From Verrucomicrobiota bacterium (GTDB lineage: Bacteria > Verrucomicrobiota > Verrucomicrobiia > Limisphaerales > UBA1319): DNA of 64,000 nt. The stretch's first letter is position 1, and every line of letters begins with the position of its first letter. Below the pieces are notes generated by a model, which ran no database searches, had not been told where the DNA came from, and worked only from the letters and a program-made list of their open reading frames with translations. Location: assembly GCA_022709905.1 (NCBI GenBank), contig JAKLHY010000004.1, positions 1-64,000 on the forward strand. Reading direction: 5' to 3'. Position numbers and translations under genes: made by a program. Shown here piece after piece: positions 1 to 10,248 of the stretch.

Positions 1-940
1 CCGTGAAGATCAGCCCGTTGACGGCGCCCAGTGCCGAGATGCAGATCAGAGCGCTGATTAGGGCGCCCCCCGCCCGGGGCAGGGCCGTGGCCACCGCATC
101 CGATGCCACAGCGCTGGAAGCGGTCAGGCCGGTATGGCCCAAGAGATAAAGAAAGGCGCTGTTGACCAGCAGATAGAGCAGGATGACCGCGGACGTTCCC
201 ATGAACAGCGCTCGCACGATGTTCCGTCGCGGATTCCTGACTTCAGCCGCGACATAGGCCATCTCATTCCAGCCTCCATAAGTAAACAGAACGAAGATCA
301 GGGCCAGACTGAAGGGGAGCGATCCGGAGGCCGTTCCGGCCGGAGTCGCGCGCGGCTCGGTGAGAAACGCGGTTCCAACGATGAACAACAGCCCCGCTGC
401 CTTGACGGTCGTCAGCAGGTTCTGCGTCCATTTTCCCTCCTTCACCCCCATGACGTTGATGACAGTCAGGATCAAGGTGGCCAGGACGGCGTAAATCTGC
501 TGGCCATAGGGAAAGGCCGAGCCTGCCATTGGATCGTAGATGGCCCGGGCATAAGTCGCAAAAGCAAAAGCCATCACCGCGATGTCGCCCGGACGCACAA
601 TGGCCAGTTGCGCCCATCCGAACAGAAAACCCGCCCACTTGCCGTAGGCGCGTCCCAGATAGACATAATCGCCCCCTTCTTGAGGATAAGCGGTGGCCAG
701 TTCTGCATAGCTCAGCGCCCCGCACAGGGAAAGCAGCCCGCCCAGCACCCAGAGGCCTATGACGCCCCACGCGCCCCCCACCCCCTTGGCAATGTCCGGC
801 GCCATCTGATAGATGCCGGCCCCGATGATGATGCCAACGATCAGACACGTGGAGTCAAACAACGACAGGGCGGCCTGAGGCCTTGCCGGAGACTGGTTGC
901 GGACTTCAGACAACGAAGGAACAGGATTGGGTTGGTTCAT
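1..940 (-). CDS. APC-superfamily amino acid permease (C-terminus outside window)
   Basis: Read from an ATG at 938-940 toward the left edge, this frame stays open for 313 codons and runs off the window, so only the N-terminal part is present. The product begins MNQPNPVPSLSEV and then shows the hallmark first helix of amino acid/polyamine permeases (SLFDSTCLIVGIIIGAGIY), with the unwound GAGIY substrate-binding segment. Further hydrophobic helices follow, including the LSYAELATAYPQEGGDYVYL loop typical of the LAT/YfnA type and a helix with YGGWNEMAYVAAEVRNPRRN. It should be an inner-membrane symporter or exchanger for amino acids; the substrate cannot be told. Its 5' side faces the palindromic element at 966-1246, so its promoter must lie within or beside that element. 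Identification at family level is firm; the fine specificity is unknown. Confidence 0.88.
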   Translation of the reverse strand, partial: MNQPNPVPSLSEVRNQSPARPQAALSLFDSTCLIVGIIIGAGIYQMAPDIAKGVGGAWGVIGLWVLGGLLSLCGALSYAELATAYPQEGGDYVYLGRAYGKWAGFLFGWAQLAIVRPGDIAVMAFAFATYARAIYDPMAGSAFPYGQQIYAVLATLILTVINVMGVKEGKWTQNLLTTVKAAGLLFIVGTAFLTEPRATPAGTASGSLPFSLALIFVLFTYGGWNEMAYVAAEVRNPRRNIVRALFMGTSAVILLYLLVNSAFLYLLGHTGLTASSAVASDAVATALPRAGGALISALICISALGAVNGLIFT

Positions 941-965
941 GGTTCGTCAGCAAGCTTCTCCAGTG

Positions 966-1246
966 TTAAGGGTCCGTGCAAAAAGTAACTTCCGATTTTG
1001 GCGGGAGCGTCGCCGGGTCAGATGCTAGGCGCGTGGGCGGGAGTGTATCCTCGGTGATACTCGACCGTCCACGCAACAACGCAGATGACCCGGCCCCGCC
1101 CCGCCCCAGAGGGCTGCGAGGATTTGGCTCGCTGGCTTCGTTACTCCTCGGTCAGAGACCGCTGCGGGTATCTTCCCTCGTCGAGCCTCGCCAGCGAGCC
1201 AAATCCTCAGCAGCAAAATCGGAATTTATTATTGTACGGACCCTAA
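966..1246. repeat. Nested-palindrome element, copy 1 (two inverted hairpin units inside outer inverted repeats)
   Basis: A non-coding 281-bp structure fills most of the gap between the permease and the giant surface protein. Outer arms at 966-1000 and 1214-1246 are inverted copies (TTAAGGGTCCGT... and the complement of TTAGGGTCCGT...), matching at about 30 of 35 positions. Inside are two hairpins. Unit A has 14-nt arms at 1012-1025 and 1081-1094 (12 of 14 paired) around a 55-nt loop, which itself folds (GCGTGG/CCACGC). Unit B has perfect 19-nt arms at 1118-1136 and 1190-1208 around a 53-nt loop. The unit B loop matches 42 of 53 positions of a loop in the copy at 33468-33742 although the stems are unrelated. 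A 21-bp G+C-rich spacer separates the units. It could be a non-autonomous mobile element or a structured RNA; no protein is encoded. Confidence 0.85.
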
Positions 1247-1328
1247 GGGCCGGATTTTGCGCGGGCGAATCTTATCCAAGAACCTCTTCCTGTGATAGTC
1301 GGAAGTTCGATTTCTGCAAATTTCCCGG

Positions 1329-4300
1329 TTATTCGAGGACCAAACGATAGTATCGATGCGTAACACCTTCGGGAATGACATCGGGCACGTCGATCCTCTG
1401 CGGATTGGAGGTCGGGGGCCATTGGAGGAGTTCCCGCCACGGATCTTCATTCAAAGAGTCTCGGTATTGAAGAATATGCGTGGCGCCCGGTTGCTGGAGA
1501 AAACGAATGCGAATGGCCGGACCCGATGAGTCTTCCCAGGCCGGCATATCGAGGATCGGTGGATCGATATCAGTAAAGACCGCGTCCAATTCCAGATCGA
1601 AACTCAAGTCCGAGCTGGTCCCATTGACCTGATGCATTTCCACGGCCAGGACATTGGCGCCTTCGACGAAAACCGCGGGATTGACGGGGGTTGTCAGGAA
1701 GGTCGATTCATCCTCGCCGCTGATGGCATTCAGAGCCCAGGTTGACCGGGAGACGTCGCCGGCAGGGAGGTTATCGCGGAACACCTCGGTTCCGTTGAGG
1801 TAAGCCACGAAACCGTCATCCCGGATGATCTTCAGCGTGGATTCGCGGATGCCGGCGGCGTTGGTAATGGAAAACGTCTTCCGGAAATAGGTGGTGACAA
1901 ACTTATTGCCCGCATCAGGACCATAGCCAAGGATCGTGGTCTCATCGCCGTCTCCATAACCCAACTGGGTTCGGCCTGCCGCCCATGCCCGGTCGTCAAA
2001 ACCAAGCTGGCGCCAGGCCGTTCCCTGATCCGAGCCATTATCCAGATATTTCCATTCCGCGGCAGTGGGAATGATCGTTCTCTTGGCTGGCGGACGAGTC
2101 AGCACGACCTGAATCAGGTCCTCGGCCGTCAGATCGCCGTCCGAAGCCCTCAGGCGCAGCACAAAGGTGCCAGGACCCGGCACACTGATGCTGGTGTTGA
2201 GTTGATTGGCATCGGCAAACATGACTGTTCCGGGGCCGCTAACCTGGCTCCAGGCGAGGGTCAGAATCCCCGGTTCAGGCAAGGCGTCGTCGATCGCCGT
2301 TCCTTGCAGGAGCATCACAACAGGAAATCGGGCTGATTCGAGTTGCTGATCGGGGCCGGCGTCCACCAGGGGCGGGCGGTTGCCCTGGTTCTCCCAACCG
2401 GGTGAAGCAATGCCCATGCTCGCTCGCCAATTGGCTGGATCGTTTCCATAGGCATCCGATCGGATACGTTCGAGCGATGAACCTTGCCCGGCAGCATGGA
2501 CAGGCCAGGGATCGGTGGAATCATACCGCACCGCGTCGATGGTCACCCAGGGAACCGAGGTCATTCCATGGGTCTCGAAAACCGGCGTGTCGGGCTGCTG
2601 GAGTTCGATGAGTTCACCGTTATCCTGCAGTTGACCCGCATAAGGCCCCAGAATGGTCACCTGGATTGGAACGTTGTTCTGAGCTCGGAATAGGGCCGGA
2701 TCCATAGCCGTGACAAGAAGAAATCCCCGCGCGGGGATGACGACATTCGTGGGGAAGGCGAAGTCCACCCCGGCGATTCGCCACGTGTTCGACGGGTGAA
2801 TCGGATCGAAACACTTCACGGCGGCATCCGTGATGTTTTTCAATTCAATGAATTCGGCCTGGTTCGAGGCCGGATAGTAGTGAATCTCATTGAGGACCAC
2901 CGGTCCCACCCGCGGACCGCTGTTGACCGCACCCCATGTGGCTTCCCGCTGGGCCGGATACTGAATGTCCCCCACGCTATTCGTGTAGCGTCCGAAGGTG
3001 ACTCCGACGGCGGCCGCGCCGAAACGAAATCCGTCGCTGTAACCGGTCAGGTTTCCAGCCGCATTCGCCGAGAAGAGAAAAACCTCATCGCCTTGGGCGC
3101 TCAGAGAGAAGCCGGGATCAATTCCGGGGTTCGGATCAAAGTGGCTTTCGTCGAAGACCAGGTATCCTCCTGGCGGCAGGATCGTGTTGGCGGAGACCGT
3201 GTATTTATGGGGGATTCGAGGATCGTCCGTCAGCCGCCAATAGCTGATGTCAGCGGGTTGCGCGCCGGGATTATACAACTCGATACTGTCGAGCTGGGGG
3301 GGAGCGGTGTGCGACAGCACTTCGTTAATCACCACGGGCGGGATGGAACTCGGAATATCGATCGAGCCTGGTGAGCCACCGATCAGGGTGCTGGGCCCCC
3401 AGCTTTGCGGATCCTGCCAGGTGTCAAAAGCGGCCATTTCGTTCACGATGACCAGCGAGAAACCGTAGCCGTCCGTCGTCAGATTCCAGTCGTTGTCGTA
3501 GGTAAAATCCAGAATCGGTTCGTCCCATCGGCCCACCAAAGTGAGGCGCTCGCCATTACGGGCCAGCGAGTTGGTAAACACGCCGCCAATCGCGATCGAA
3601 GCGCCGTATCGTGACTGAAACGCTGTTGGATTCTTGACCAAGACCATGCGTTGGCCCGGAGCCAATACTCCTCCCGCAAATGTGAAGTCGATTCCACGAA
3701 CGAACCGAATCCCGGTCAGATCCAGCGGGGTGGAGCCCACGTTCTTGAGCTCGATGAACTGGAAGTCGTCCACCGTGTTTGTGTCACCCAGCGCGGGTGG
3801 GGCGGGATGGTACATGAGTTCTGTGATGGCCAGAGGGGGGATTTGGGTGAGAAACGAAGCCACCGCCGGGCCACTCCAATTATTGTTCAGACGAGCGCGA
3901 GCGAAAACCCGGGCATTGGACGAAATCGGCAACGGTTTGCTATAGATAACCGCGCCCGGGGCCGGGGCGCCGCCGGTCGCGCGCGGATCGGTTCCATCGA
4001 GGGAATAATACACGGTGCCTTGGGCCGCGCTCAACGCGACGCTTTCGCCTGGCACAATCGCGCCTCCCGCGCGGCTGAACACTGGCGCTGGCACAAACTG
4101 TTTGTCAATCCATTCAAACCGCCGGCCCACCCAGTTCTTCACCCAAGCCAAAACCTCGGCATAGGTCCGGGCATTGGCCAGTCCGCTGGGATTCGGCCAC
4201 ACGTAAGAACCGAGGCGGGGCCAGCGCTTGAAGTCGCGCGCCTGGGCTTCGTTCAGCAAGGCCGCCATCTCGTCGATCCGGGCTTGAACTCGGGTGCCCG

Positions 4301-7232
4301 AGAGTACGTTCGTGCGCAGGACCGACCAGCGATCGATGATTTTCTGGTTGAAATCCGGATCGCCCGGCTCGGCGATCAGGCGGCGCAGCCAAAGGTGATC
4401 CCCGGATGATATCTGCGACCAATACCAGCCTTCCGTGTATTCTCCCGTCAAATAATCCGCGTTGCCAAAACTCAGGTTCCAGTCCCAAATCGGTCCTATT
4501 CGGATCTTGCCGCCCCGGTCTTTGTGCAGGTAGTTGCTCAGACGATAACCATCGATCTGCTTGGTAAACTCCACGATCCAATGGTTGTCCACAAACGAAT
4601 CCACGTCGATATATCGAGCATAACCCGTTGCGGGGTTCCGCCACTGCGCGCCGTACAGGGCAGCCTCGAACTGGTTCAAGTGGTTGATCAGCCAGTTGCG
4701 TTGCGCGGAAGTTAACTCCGAGCCTTTCGGATCGTGGTACTTCAAATACTGCCCGCTTGACGTGCTGAATCCCATGTCCCCGGGGCTATCCTTGTCTTTC
4801 TTGAAGATATACCCCCCGGTGATCGCTGGTTCTGTGTCGTCATTCGGCCCCAGTTTTGCGATGTCGACCCGGCCTTCATCGATCTTGATCTTCTCCAGGA
4901 GCAGGTAAATGCCGACATAATCATTGTAGCCGACCTTCCCCGAGGGATCCGAACCGCCCTCGGGGCGCGTGCCGTTCAGAAAGACCTCGACGTGCCGCCG
5001 GCGCACGGCGTAATGCCCCATCTGTTCAAAGAGTTCGTGCGCGAGAAAATCATTGAGGAAGGTCTTGTCATTGTAAGTATTGAGCAGGACCCAGTCGGAC
5101 TCGGCCGGCATGCCCAGCAGCGAGGCGTTGCGATCCTGGTTGTCCTCGTCCCGGATCTCGACGTTGTACGGTTTCTTGGGAAAACCCCATGAGGTTTGCC
5201 CCCGTCCCTCGATCCCGATGCGGCCGTGGAAATCGGGTGGGTCCACCAGAGTGGCCACGCCGCTGGGTTGAGACACATCGATCACGGTCAAGGAGGCATC
5301 TACCAGGGATGCCATATCCGGGCTGATGGACCGGCCGTACGCATTGACCACAACCAGCGGCAATCGAGAGCTGAAACTCCGGGTGTCAAGATCCAACAAC
5401 GTGTAAATGGCGGTGACCGGGGCGCTGGGCGTCAGTCCCGGAACAAAAGCCCGGGCTCGAATGGCCACCGAGTTGCTGATTGCAAGGGGCGCTGTGTAAA
5501 GCGCCGAGTTTTCCATCGGGATTTTGTTGTCGAGCGTGTAACGGATCACGGCGCCGGGCGTGCTGGAAAAGAGGCTGACCACCAGGTTGCTGGTGTAAAT
5601 CCCGCCCGGCATCGAAAACTGAACCGGAGTGGCCGGAGCCGGTCGAGGGGTGACATTGGGTTGTCCCGGCGTGGCCGGTGCGAAATAGCCGTAGGCCACG
5701 CCCTCGCTCTGAAACGCCACCAGTTCGGCCAGGATCAGAAAATCACCGCCCGCAAGGGCCTCGTTGAATCCTTGAATCGCGAACACGTTGGCCCCCTCGC
5801 GAAGCTCCGCCCGATGAACCGTCAGATCGATGATTTCCCAGTCCCGCCCCGAGTGACTCGAGGTTGCGGTGGAGTTCCAGGTCGGCGTCGCGGGCGCGTT
5901 GCGTCGAGCCACTTCCACGCCATTCAAGTAGGCAACAAAACCGTCGTCATACTTGATCTTTAGGCTCAGGGACCCTTTCGCTGTCGGGTTCGTGACCTGA
6001 AAGGGGAGCCGGATTTGGGCCGAACTGCGCCGGTTCAGCATCTGTGACTGCGCATCGGTCCGAATATCCGAGCGATAACCCGATCCCAGCCCGCCGGTCA
6101 TCGGAGTCGATGCGACCGCCAATCCGCCCTGAGCCGTGTCGCCGATCAGACGAAAGCTGGATTCGTTCCAGAAACTGAAAGCCCCCTTGGCCCCCCAAAA
6201 CTCGAGCTCGGATCCGCCTCCGCGCTCGTAAAACACCAGTCGCAACGGATAGGTCCCCGCCGCCGGAACATTGAATGTCGCCAACGTGTCTCCCGGCCCT
6301 CGAGGATCAGGATAGGCCATTTCATAACTCCCAATCTTAAGCCCGAAACCATCGTCGCTGTTGACTCCGAATGTCCATTGGCCCGCAGCCGGAATCGTGA
6401 GTGTCGCAGTCGCTTCGACCACGAAATCCTCCACATCCTCGTTCGGGTTGAGTCCCGGAAAGGACTCGTTATCAAAGTAATAGCCATCTCCGCCCGAGTT
6501 AAAGAAGTTGATCACACGCGTATTGGCCGTGAACACGGCCGCCTGTAGGGCAGGGGAGGCAAGGACCTGTTCGGCCTCGGACAGGCTGCTGACCATGCCG
6601 GCGGCTTTGACGGTTCGGACCGCAAATCCCGGGACCACCGTCTCGAAGCCCACCCCATTGGTGCCGGCCGTCCAGGCGCTGTCGTTGAAGGCCGGACTGG
6701 TCCAGGCGAGACCCAGGGAATCATCGTCGGGGATCCGGATTCGGACCGGCGCGTTGCTGGCAATCAGCACTGTGGACTGGCCTGTACCGTAAGAAATGTC
6801 CGGGTATTGCGCTGGATAGGCGGGCCACAACTCCGAGGCCACCGTCTGGCCGTCGGGCTTGACGAGGGCCAGGTATTCGCCTTCTCGAGAAAGTCCGAAA
6901 CTTGTATGCAGCGGCGCCCCCGCCGCGCGTCGGTCTTTACCCGATGAAAACACCACCAGAAAGGCATGTGGATTCAGGTTGGTGGCCGGAAACTGCCACC
7001 GGGAAAGGTTGTTTGTGTCATCCGTCAACCACCAGCCCGCCAGATTTACGGCCTGTTCGCCGGCATTATAGATTTCAATCCAGTCTGAATACTCGCCGTC
7101 CTCATCGGCCAGGCTGGTGCTGTTCGCGGCCATAAACTCCGAGAGGATCAGTTCTTCGGCAGCCGCAAGCCGCGTGGGGACGAAAGCCAGAACGACCGTC
7201 AGACTCAGCAATAATCGCATTTTGTGGCGCAT
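1329..7232 (-). CDS. Giant secreted lamin-tail / CotH-kinase / PKD multidomain surface protein
   Basis: A protein of about 1967 residues, starting at MRHKMRLLLSL (7232; an ATG at 7220 is also possible) with a signal peptide ending near LAAAEE. Upstream in-frame codons look non-coding and were left out. In order it shows a lamin-tail-like domain (LILSEFMAANSTSLADEDG), a PA14-like beta region (SDDGFGLKIG), chitobiase-type Ig repeats (VIRYTLDNKIP; VYYSLDGTDPR), a CotH kinase-like domain with GRGQTSWGFPKKPYNVEIRD, YLLLEKIKIDEGR and the acidic DWNLSFGN, further lamin-tail domains (ITELMYHPAPP; INEVLSHTAPP; LNEIHYYPAS), a PKD-like domain (VDAGPDQQLESARF) and a C-terminal jelly-roll-like segment. 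Such proteins are common in Verrucomicrobia and Planctomycetes. They are exported and their substrates are not established. CotH proteins of spores phosphorylate coat proteins; whether this domain is active is not shown here. Confidence 0.85.
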   Translation of the reverse strand: MRHKMRLLLSLTVVLAFVPTRLAAAEELILSEFMAANSTSLADEDGEYSDWIEIYNAGEQAVNLAGWWLTDDTNNLSRWQFPATNLNPHAFLVVFSSGKDRRAAGAPLHTSFGLSREGEYLALVKPDGQTVASELWPAYPAQYPDISYGTGQSTVLIASNAPVRIRIPDDDSLGLAWTSPAFNDSAWTAGTNGVGFETVVPGFAVRTVKAAGMVSSLSEAEQVLASPALQAAVFTANTRVINFFNSGGDGYYFDNESFPGLNPNEDVEDFVVEATATLTIPAAGQWTFGVNSDDGFGLKIGSYEMAYPDPRGPGDTLATFNVPAAGTYPLRLVFYERGGGSELEFWGAKGAFSFWNESSFRLIGDTAQGGLAVASTPMTGGLGSGYRSDIRTDAQSQMLNRRSSAQIRLPFQVTNPTAKGSLSLKIKYDDGFVAYLNGVEVARRNAPATPTWNSTATSSHSGRDWEIIDLTVHRAELREGANVFAIQGFNEALAGGDFLILAELVAFQSEGVAYGYFAPATPGQPNVTPRPAPATPVQFSMPGGIYTSNLVVSLFSSTPGAVIRYTLDNKIPMENSALYTAPLAISNSVAIRARAFVPGLTPSAPVTAIYTLLDLDTRSFSSRLPLVVVNAYGRSISPDMASLVDASLTVIDVSQPSGVATLVDPPDFHGRIGIEGRGQTSWGFPKKPYNVEIRDEDNQDRNASLLGMPAESDWVLLNTYNDKTFLNDFLAHELFEQMGHYAVRRRHVEVFLNGTRPEGGSDPSGKVGYNDYVGIYLLLEKIKIDEGRVDIAKLGPNDDTEPAITGGYIFKKDKDSPGDMGFSTSSGQYLKYHDPKGSELTSAQRNWLINHLNQFEAALYGAQWRNPATGYARYIDVDSFVDNHWIVEFTKQIDGYRLSNYLHKDRGGKIRIGPIWDWNLSFGNADYLTGEYTEGWYWSQISSGDHLWLRRLIAEPGDPDFNQKIIDRWSVLRTNVLSGTRVQARIDEMAALLNEAQARDFKRWPRLGSYVWPNPSGLANARTYAEVLAWVKNWVGRRFEWIDKQFVPAPVFSRAGGAIVPGESVALSAAQGTVYYSLDGTDPRATGGAPAPGAVIYSKPLPISSNARVFARARLNNNWSGPAVASFLTQIPPLAITELMYHPAPPALGDTNTVDDFQFIELKNVGSTPLDLTGIRFVRGIDFTFAGGVLAPGQRMVLVKNPTAFQSRYGASIAIGGVFTNSLARNGERLTLVGRWDEPILDFTYDNDWNLTTDGYGFSLVIVNEMAAFDTWQDPQSWGPSTLIGGSPGSIDIPSSIPPVVINEVLSHTAPPQLDSIELYNPGAQPADISYWRLTDDPRIPHKYTVSANTILPPGGYLVFDESHFDPNPGIDPGFSLSAQGDEVFLFSANAAGNLTGYSDGFRFGAAAVGVTFGRYTNSVGDIQYPAQREATWGAVNSGPRVGPVVLNEIHYYPASNQAEFIELKNITDAAVKCFDPIHPSNTWRIAGVDFAFPTNVVIPARGFLLVTAMDPALFRAQNNVPIQVTILGPYAGQLQDNGELIELQQPDTPVFETHGMTSVPWVTIDAVRYDSTDPWPVHAAGQGSSLERIRSDAYGNDPANWRASMGIASPGWENQGNRPPLVDAGPDQQLESARFPVVMLLQGTAIDDALPEPGILTLAWSQVSGPGTVMFADANQLNTSISVPGPGTFVLRLRASDGDLTAEDLIQVVLTRPPAKRTIIPTAAEWKYLDNGSDQGTAWRQLGFDDRAWAAGRTQLGYGDGDETTILGYGPDAGNKFVTTYFRKTFSITNAAGIRESTLKIIRDDGFVAYLNGTEVFRDNLPAGDVSRSTWALNAISGEDESTFLTTPVNPAVFVEGANVLAVEMHQVNGTSSDLSFDLELDAVFTDIDPPILDMPAWEDSSGPAIRIRFLQQPGATHILQYRDSLNEDPWRELLQWPPTSNPQRIDVPDVIPEGVTHRYYRLVLE

Positions 7233-7445
7233 AAAATTGGTTCCGAGCCAAGAGATATGCCCGGTGCCTGCAAGCCTGTAAAAGCAAATCGCATGCCGGG
7301 AGATTCCGATGAACCGTCGGTTTCCTGACCTGTGCCGCCGGATCCGGCAGAACGCCTCAAGGGTTCCTGACGCTGACTTCCCCATTGCTTCCGAGCAGAT
7401 TCTTTGGCATGAGAAAGGGGCGCGAGGGATAATCCGGCGCAATAT

Positions 7446-9041
7446 ATGAGAAAGTTTTTGTTGATTTGGGCTGGTTTGTGCGTGGCTGTTTTGTCTGGCT
7501 GCCGCTCCGGGGCGCCGGAAATGCGAAAGACAAGTCCCGCATTCGACGCCTATTTCGTGGGCTTGGACCGGCTGGGAAGCGAAACGAACTCAATGCGATT
7601 CAGGGAGGTCGTGGCTCTGAAGGAAAGCCAAGCGGTGGAGAAGCTCATGGAACCGGGCCTTTCCCGCTCTCTTTTGGATTGCCTAAAGACCGGTTGGCCG
7701 GGATTGGCAAGCAGCCATAGCCCCAGCCTTGATTCGCTCTGGACCGACCTTAAACACAGCGAAGGCCGTCTCACGGTGTTCACCCGGGAAAAGCAGATGG
7801 ACGAATGGATGCTGGCCCTTCGGCTGAAACCGGAACGCGCGGCTCTTTGGAGCACTAATCTCTGGCGAATTGCCGCCACCGGCACCGGGGCGCAGGCCTC
7901 AGGAACGTTGGCTGGATTTCCCGGATGGGCTCTCCAGATGACCAACCCGGCCGGCACCGTCCGCTTTACCACCGTCGGCAATTGGAGTGTCATTGATTGG
8001 TTCAGGAACCGGCCCGCCGCCGCCGATCGCCTCGTCCAACAACTCAAGACTTCCGATTCCCTCAAGGCTCCCTCGACGAACTGGCTGGAGATCGCCTTCG
8101 ACAGGAATCTTCTGCCGCCCAACTTCTTCCCGGGGTGGTTGAATGGCTTGTTGCCGGATCCCAGCGCCCGGGGTGTGCTCTCTGTCTCGGGCCACGGCGG
8201 TTATCTTCGATCCCGGGTCAAGATCCAATACGACCGCGATCAGAAGTGGCAGCTCGAACCCTGGCAGATCCCCACCAATATCATCATGGATCCCATGGTC
8301 AGTTTCACGGCGCTGCAGGGATTTGGTCCCTGGCTGGCCTCTCGGGAAAAGGTGCGGTTGCTCGAATTGAATCCTCCGCCCAACCGGGCTTTCGTATGGG
8401 CATTGGCTGATACTCCATTCCAGACCTATGCCGCCTTGCCTGTCCAGGAAGGTCCGGACACGTTGCCGCACCTGGCCCAACGGTTGCCGGACTTCATTCG
8501 GGCCTGTTTCCCTCCCCGAGGCGTGGGCGAGGTCATCATGCTTACCAACCAGCCCGTGATCCAGTGGAGTGGCCTTCCCTTTGTGATTCCGTATGTTTCC
8601 ACCGCCAAGGCCCCCTCGGGCCAGTATCTGGTTGGGGGGCTTTTCCCCACCGTGCTGACCAACACCACGCCGATGCCTCTCGAGTTGGCCGCCCAGGTTC
8701 AGGGACGCACCAACCTGTTGTTTTACGATTGGGAAATTACTCAGGAACGCCTGCTCCAGCTCCAGATGCTGGTCCCTCTGCTGAGTCTCCTCAGCCCGGA
8801 GGATCTCCAGTCCCCTGCCGCCGCCCAGCCACGCGGGCATCAGGAGATCATCGCCGCATGGATCAAAGCCATGGCCCCTCAGCTCGGGAATAGCGTCACC
8901 GAGGTCGTTGCAACCTCCCCCCGGGAAATCCAGGTCGTGCGAAAATCGCATCTGGGCCTGAGCAGCGTCGAGATTATCGCCCTGGCCCGATGGCTCAATC
9001 AGTTGCCGCCCGTGGCGGTCCCCAATCCCGTCAAACCTTGA
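7446..9041 (+). CDS. Putative lipoprotein of unknown function
   Basis: A 531-residue protein beginning [19 protein letters not shown], a lipoprotein signal with lipobox LSGC and the lipidated cysteine at residue 19, so it should be anchored to a membrane. The rest has alternating beta-like segments with many Trp and Pro residues and no motif I recognise. It is divergent from the giant surface protein, with about 210 bp between start codons. It is followed 13 bp later by pdxJ on the same strand, suggesting co-transcription but not a shared function. A long open frame on the opposite strand (7899-9092) is a shadow of this GC-rich gene. Its reality as a gene is well supported by the signal and length; function is unknown. 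Confidence 0.75.
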   Translation: MRKFLLIWAGLCVAVLSGCRSGAPEMRKTSPAFDAYFVGLDRLGSETNSMRFREVVALKESQAVEKLMEPGLSRSLLDCLKTGWPGLASSHSPSLDSLWTDLKHSEGRLTVFTREKQMDEWMLALRLKPERAALWSTNLWRIAATGTGAQASGTLAGFPGWALQMTNPAGTVRFTTVGNWSVIDWFRNRPAAADRLVQQLKTSDSLKAPSTNWLEIAFDRNLLPPNFFPGWLNGLLPDPSARGVLSVSGHGGYLRSRVKIQYDRDQKWQLEPWQIPTNIIMDPMVSFTALQGFGPWLASREKVRLLELNPPPNRAFVWALADTPFQTYAALPVQEGPDTLPHLAQRLPDFIRACFPPRGVGEVIMLTNQPVIQWSGLPFVIPYVSTAKAPSGQYLVGGLFPTVLTNTTPMPLELAAQVQGRTNLLFYDWEITQERLLQLQMLVPLLSLLSPEDLQSPAAAQPRGHQEIIAAWIKAMAPQLGNSVTEVVATSPREIQVVRKSHLGLSSVEIIALARWLNQLPPVAVPNPVKP

Positions 9042-9054
9042 ACGATCCGTTCCC

Positions 9055-9801
9055 ATGCTGAAATTGGGTGTCAACATCGACCATGTCGCCACGCTCCGGG
9101 AAGCACGCTACCGGGGGCGGGGCGGAGGCGAGCCCGAGCCTCTCGAGGCCGCCCGCCTCTGCGAAAATGCCGGAGCTCATGGGATCACCGTCCATTTGCG
9201 TGAAGATCGCCGCCATATCCAGGACCGTGATATCTGGAAACTCCGAGGAGCCATCCAAACCCGGTTAAACCTCGAAATGGCCAATGTGCCCGCCATCCTC
9301 GAAATCGCCCTCAAGCTCAAGCCCGACATCGTCTGCCTTGTCCCCGAACGACGCCAGGAAGTCACGACCGAGGGTGGATTGGATGCTGCCGGACACTGTT
9401 CTGACCTTGCTGAAACCCGGCGAAAATTGAATGCCTCCGGCATCGAGGTCAGCCTCTTTATCACCCCGGATCCGGAACAGATTCGGGCGGCATCCCAGAT
9501 CGGGAGTCAGTTCATCGAATTGCACACCGGCGCCTATGCGGAAAGTTACCATGAAATCGCCCGGCGGGATTTCGAATTGAACCGGCTCATGGCCTCCGCC
9601 GAATTCGCCCATAGCCTGGGTTTGCAGGTGAACGCCGGACATGGCCTGAACTACCATAATCTTCCGTCCCTGCTCCGCGTTCCCCACCTCGTTGAGCTGA
9701 ACATTGGTCATAGCATCATCAGCCGCGCGGTCCTTGTCGGCATGACCCAAGCCGTTCAAGATATGCTGGCCTTGATGGCTCCCTATCGCCCGGGGCAATG
9801 A
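9055..9801 (+). CDS. pdxJ: Pyridoxine 5'-phosphate synthase PdxJ
   Basis: The 248-residue product has the usual PdxJ length and its signature opening [16 protein letters not shown], followed by DPLEAA-like [18 protein letters not shown] and [14 protein letters not shown]. Later blocks ([53 protein letters not shown]) are the conserved phosphate-binding and active-site segments of this TIM barrel. PdxJ condenses 3-amino-1-hydroxyacetone phosphate with deoxyxylulose 5-phosphate to pyridoxine 5'-phosphate in the cytoplasm. It lies 38 bp upstream of acpS, the same pdxJ-acpS order found in many proteobacteria, so the two are probably one operon with the upstream lipoprotein. Assignment is secure. 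Confidence 0.97.
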   Translation: MLKLGVNIDHVATLREARYRGRGGGEPEPLEAARLCENAGAHGITVHLREDRRHIQDRDIWKLRGAIQTRLNLEMANVPAILEIALKLKPDIVCLVPERRQEVTTEGGLDAAGHCSDLAETRRKLNASGIEVSLFITPDPEQIRAASQIGSQFIELHTGAYAESYHEIARRDFELNRLMASAEFAHSLGLQVNAGHGLNYHNLPSLLRVPHLVELNIGHSIISRAVLVGMTQAVQDMLALMAPYRPGQ

Positions 9802-9839
9802 TTCTCATGCGCAATCACGCGTTCGAGGTTTCGTAAACC

Positions 9840-10217
9840 ATGATTTTAGGTGTCGGCATTGATCTGATCGAAGTCGATCGAGTGGAACGAGTCCGCGAGA
9901 AGTTCGGGGATAAGTTTCTGAATCGAATCCTATTGCCCGAAGAAATCCGTTATTGCCTGCAATTCCTCAAGCCCGGCCCCCATATTGCCGCCCGCTTTGC
10001 CGCCAAGGAGGCCATTTCCAAAGCCTTCGGTACCGGGATCGGCCGCCAGCTTTCCTGGCATGACATGGAAGTGCAACGTCGCGAATCCGGCGAACCTTAC
10101 GTCCAACTCCACGGCCCTGGACAAGCCCTCCTCCAAAACCGAAAAGCCCGCGCCTTGCTGATCAGCTTGAGCCATACCGCCACCTACGCCACCGCCATCG
10201 CCGTCCTCGAGTCCTGA
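9840..10217 (+). CDS. acpS: Holo-[acyl-carrier-protein] synthase AcpS
   Basis: A 125-residue protein of standard AcpS length, opening MILGVGIDLIEVDRVER, where the IGxDxxxxxR-type motif binds Mg2+ and CoA, and carrying the second signature RFAAKEAISKAFGTGIG. It transfers 4'-phosphopantetheine from CoA to apo-ACP in the cytoplasm, enabling fatty acid synthesis. The C-terminal SLSHTATYATAIAVLE block completes the domain. It follows pdxJ by 38 bp on the same strand. A CoA-pathway gene (coaB) is also in this window at 27.6 kb but is not linked. Assignment is secure. Confidence 0.97.
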   Translation: MILGVGIDLIEVDRVERVREKFGDKFLNRILLPEEIRYCLQFLKPGPHIAARFAAKEAISKAFGTGIGRQLSWHDMEVQRRESGEPYVQLHGPGQALLQNRKARALLISLSHTATYATAIAVLES

Positions 10218-10248
10218 GCCCCATCGGCAGGCCCAAGATAGTCCTCTC

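Noticed and set aside
264..848. Minus-strand frame ending in the permease region (194 codons)
   Set aside because: The true permease frame, which runs off the window edge from the ATG at 940, is in another phase and shows clear transporter motifs.
966..1246. Reading the palindromic region as coding (open frames at 976-1350 and 1025-1216)
   Set aside because: The inverted repeats force symmetric composition on both strands; neither frame has a ribosome-binding sequence or protein-like content.
7899..9092. Long antisense frame over the lipoprotein and the start of pdxJ
   Set aside because: PdxJ is certain on the plus strand, and the antisense product is low-complexity (Gly, Gln, Asp, Arg) with no motif.
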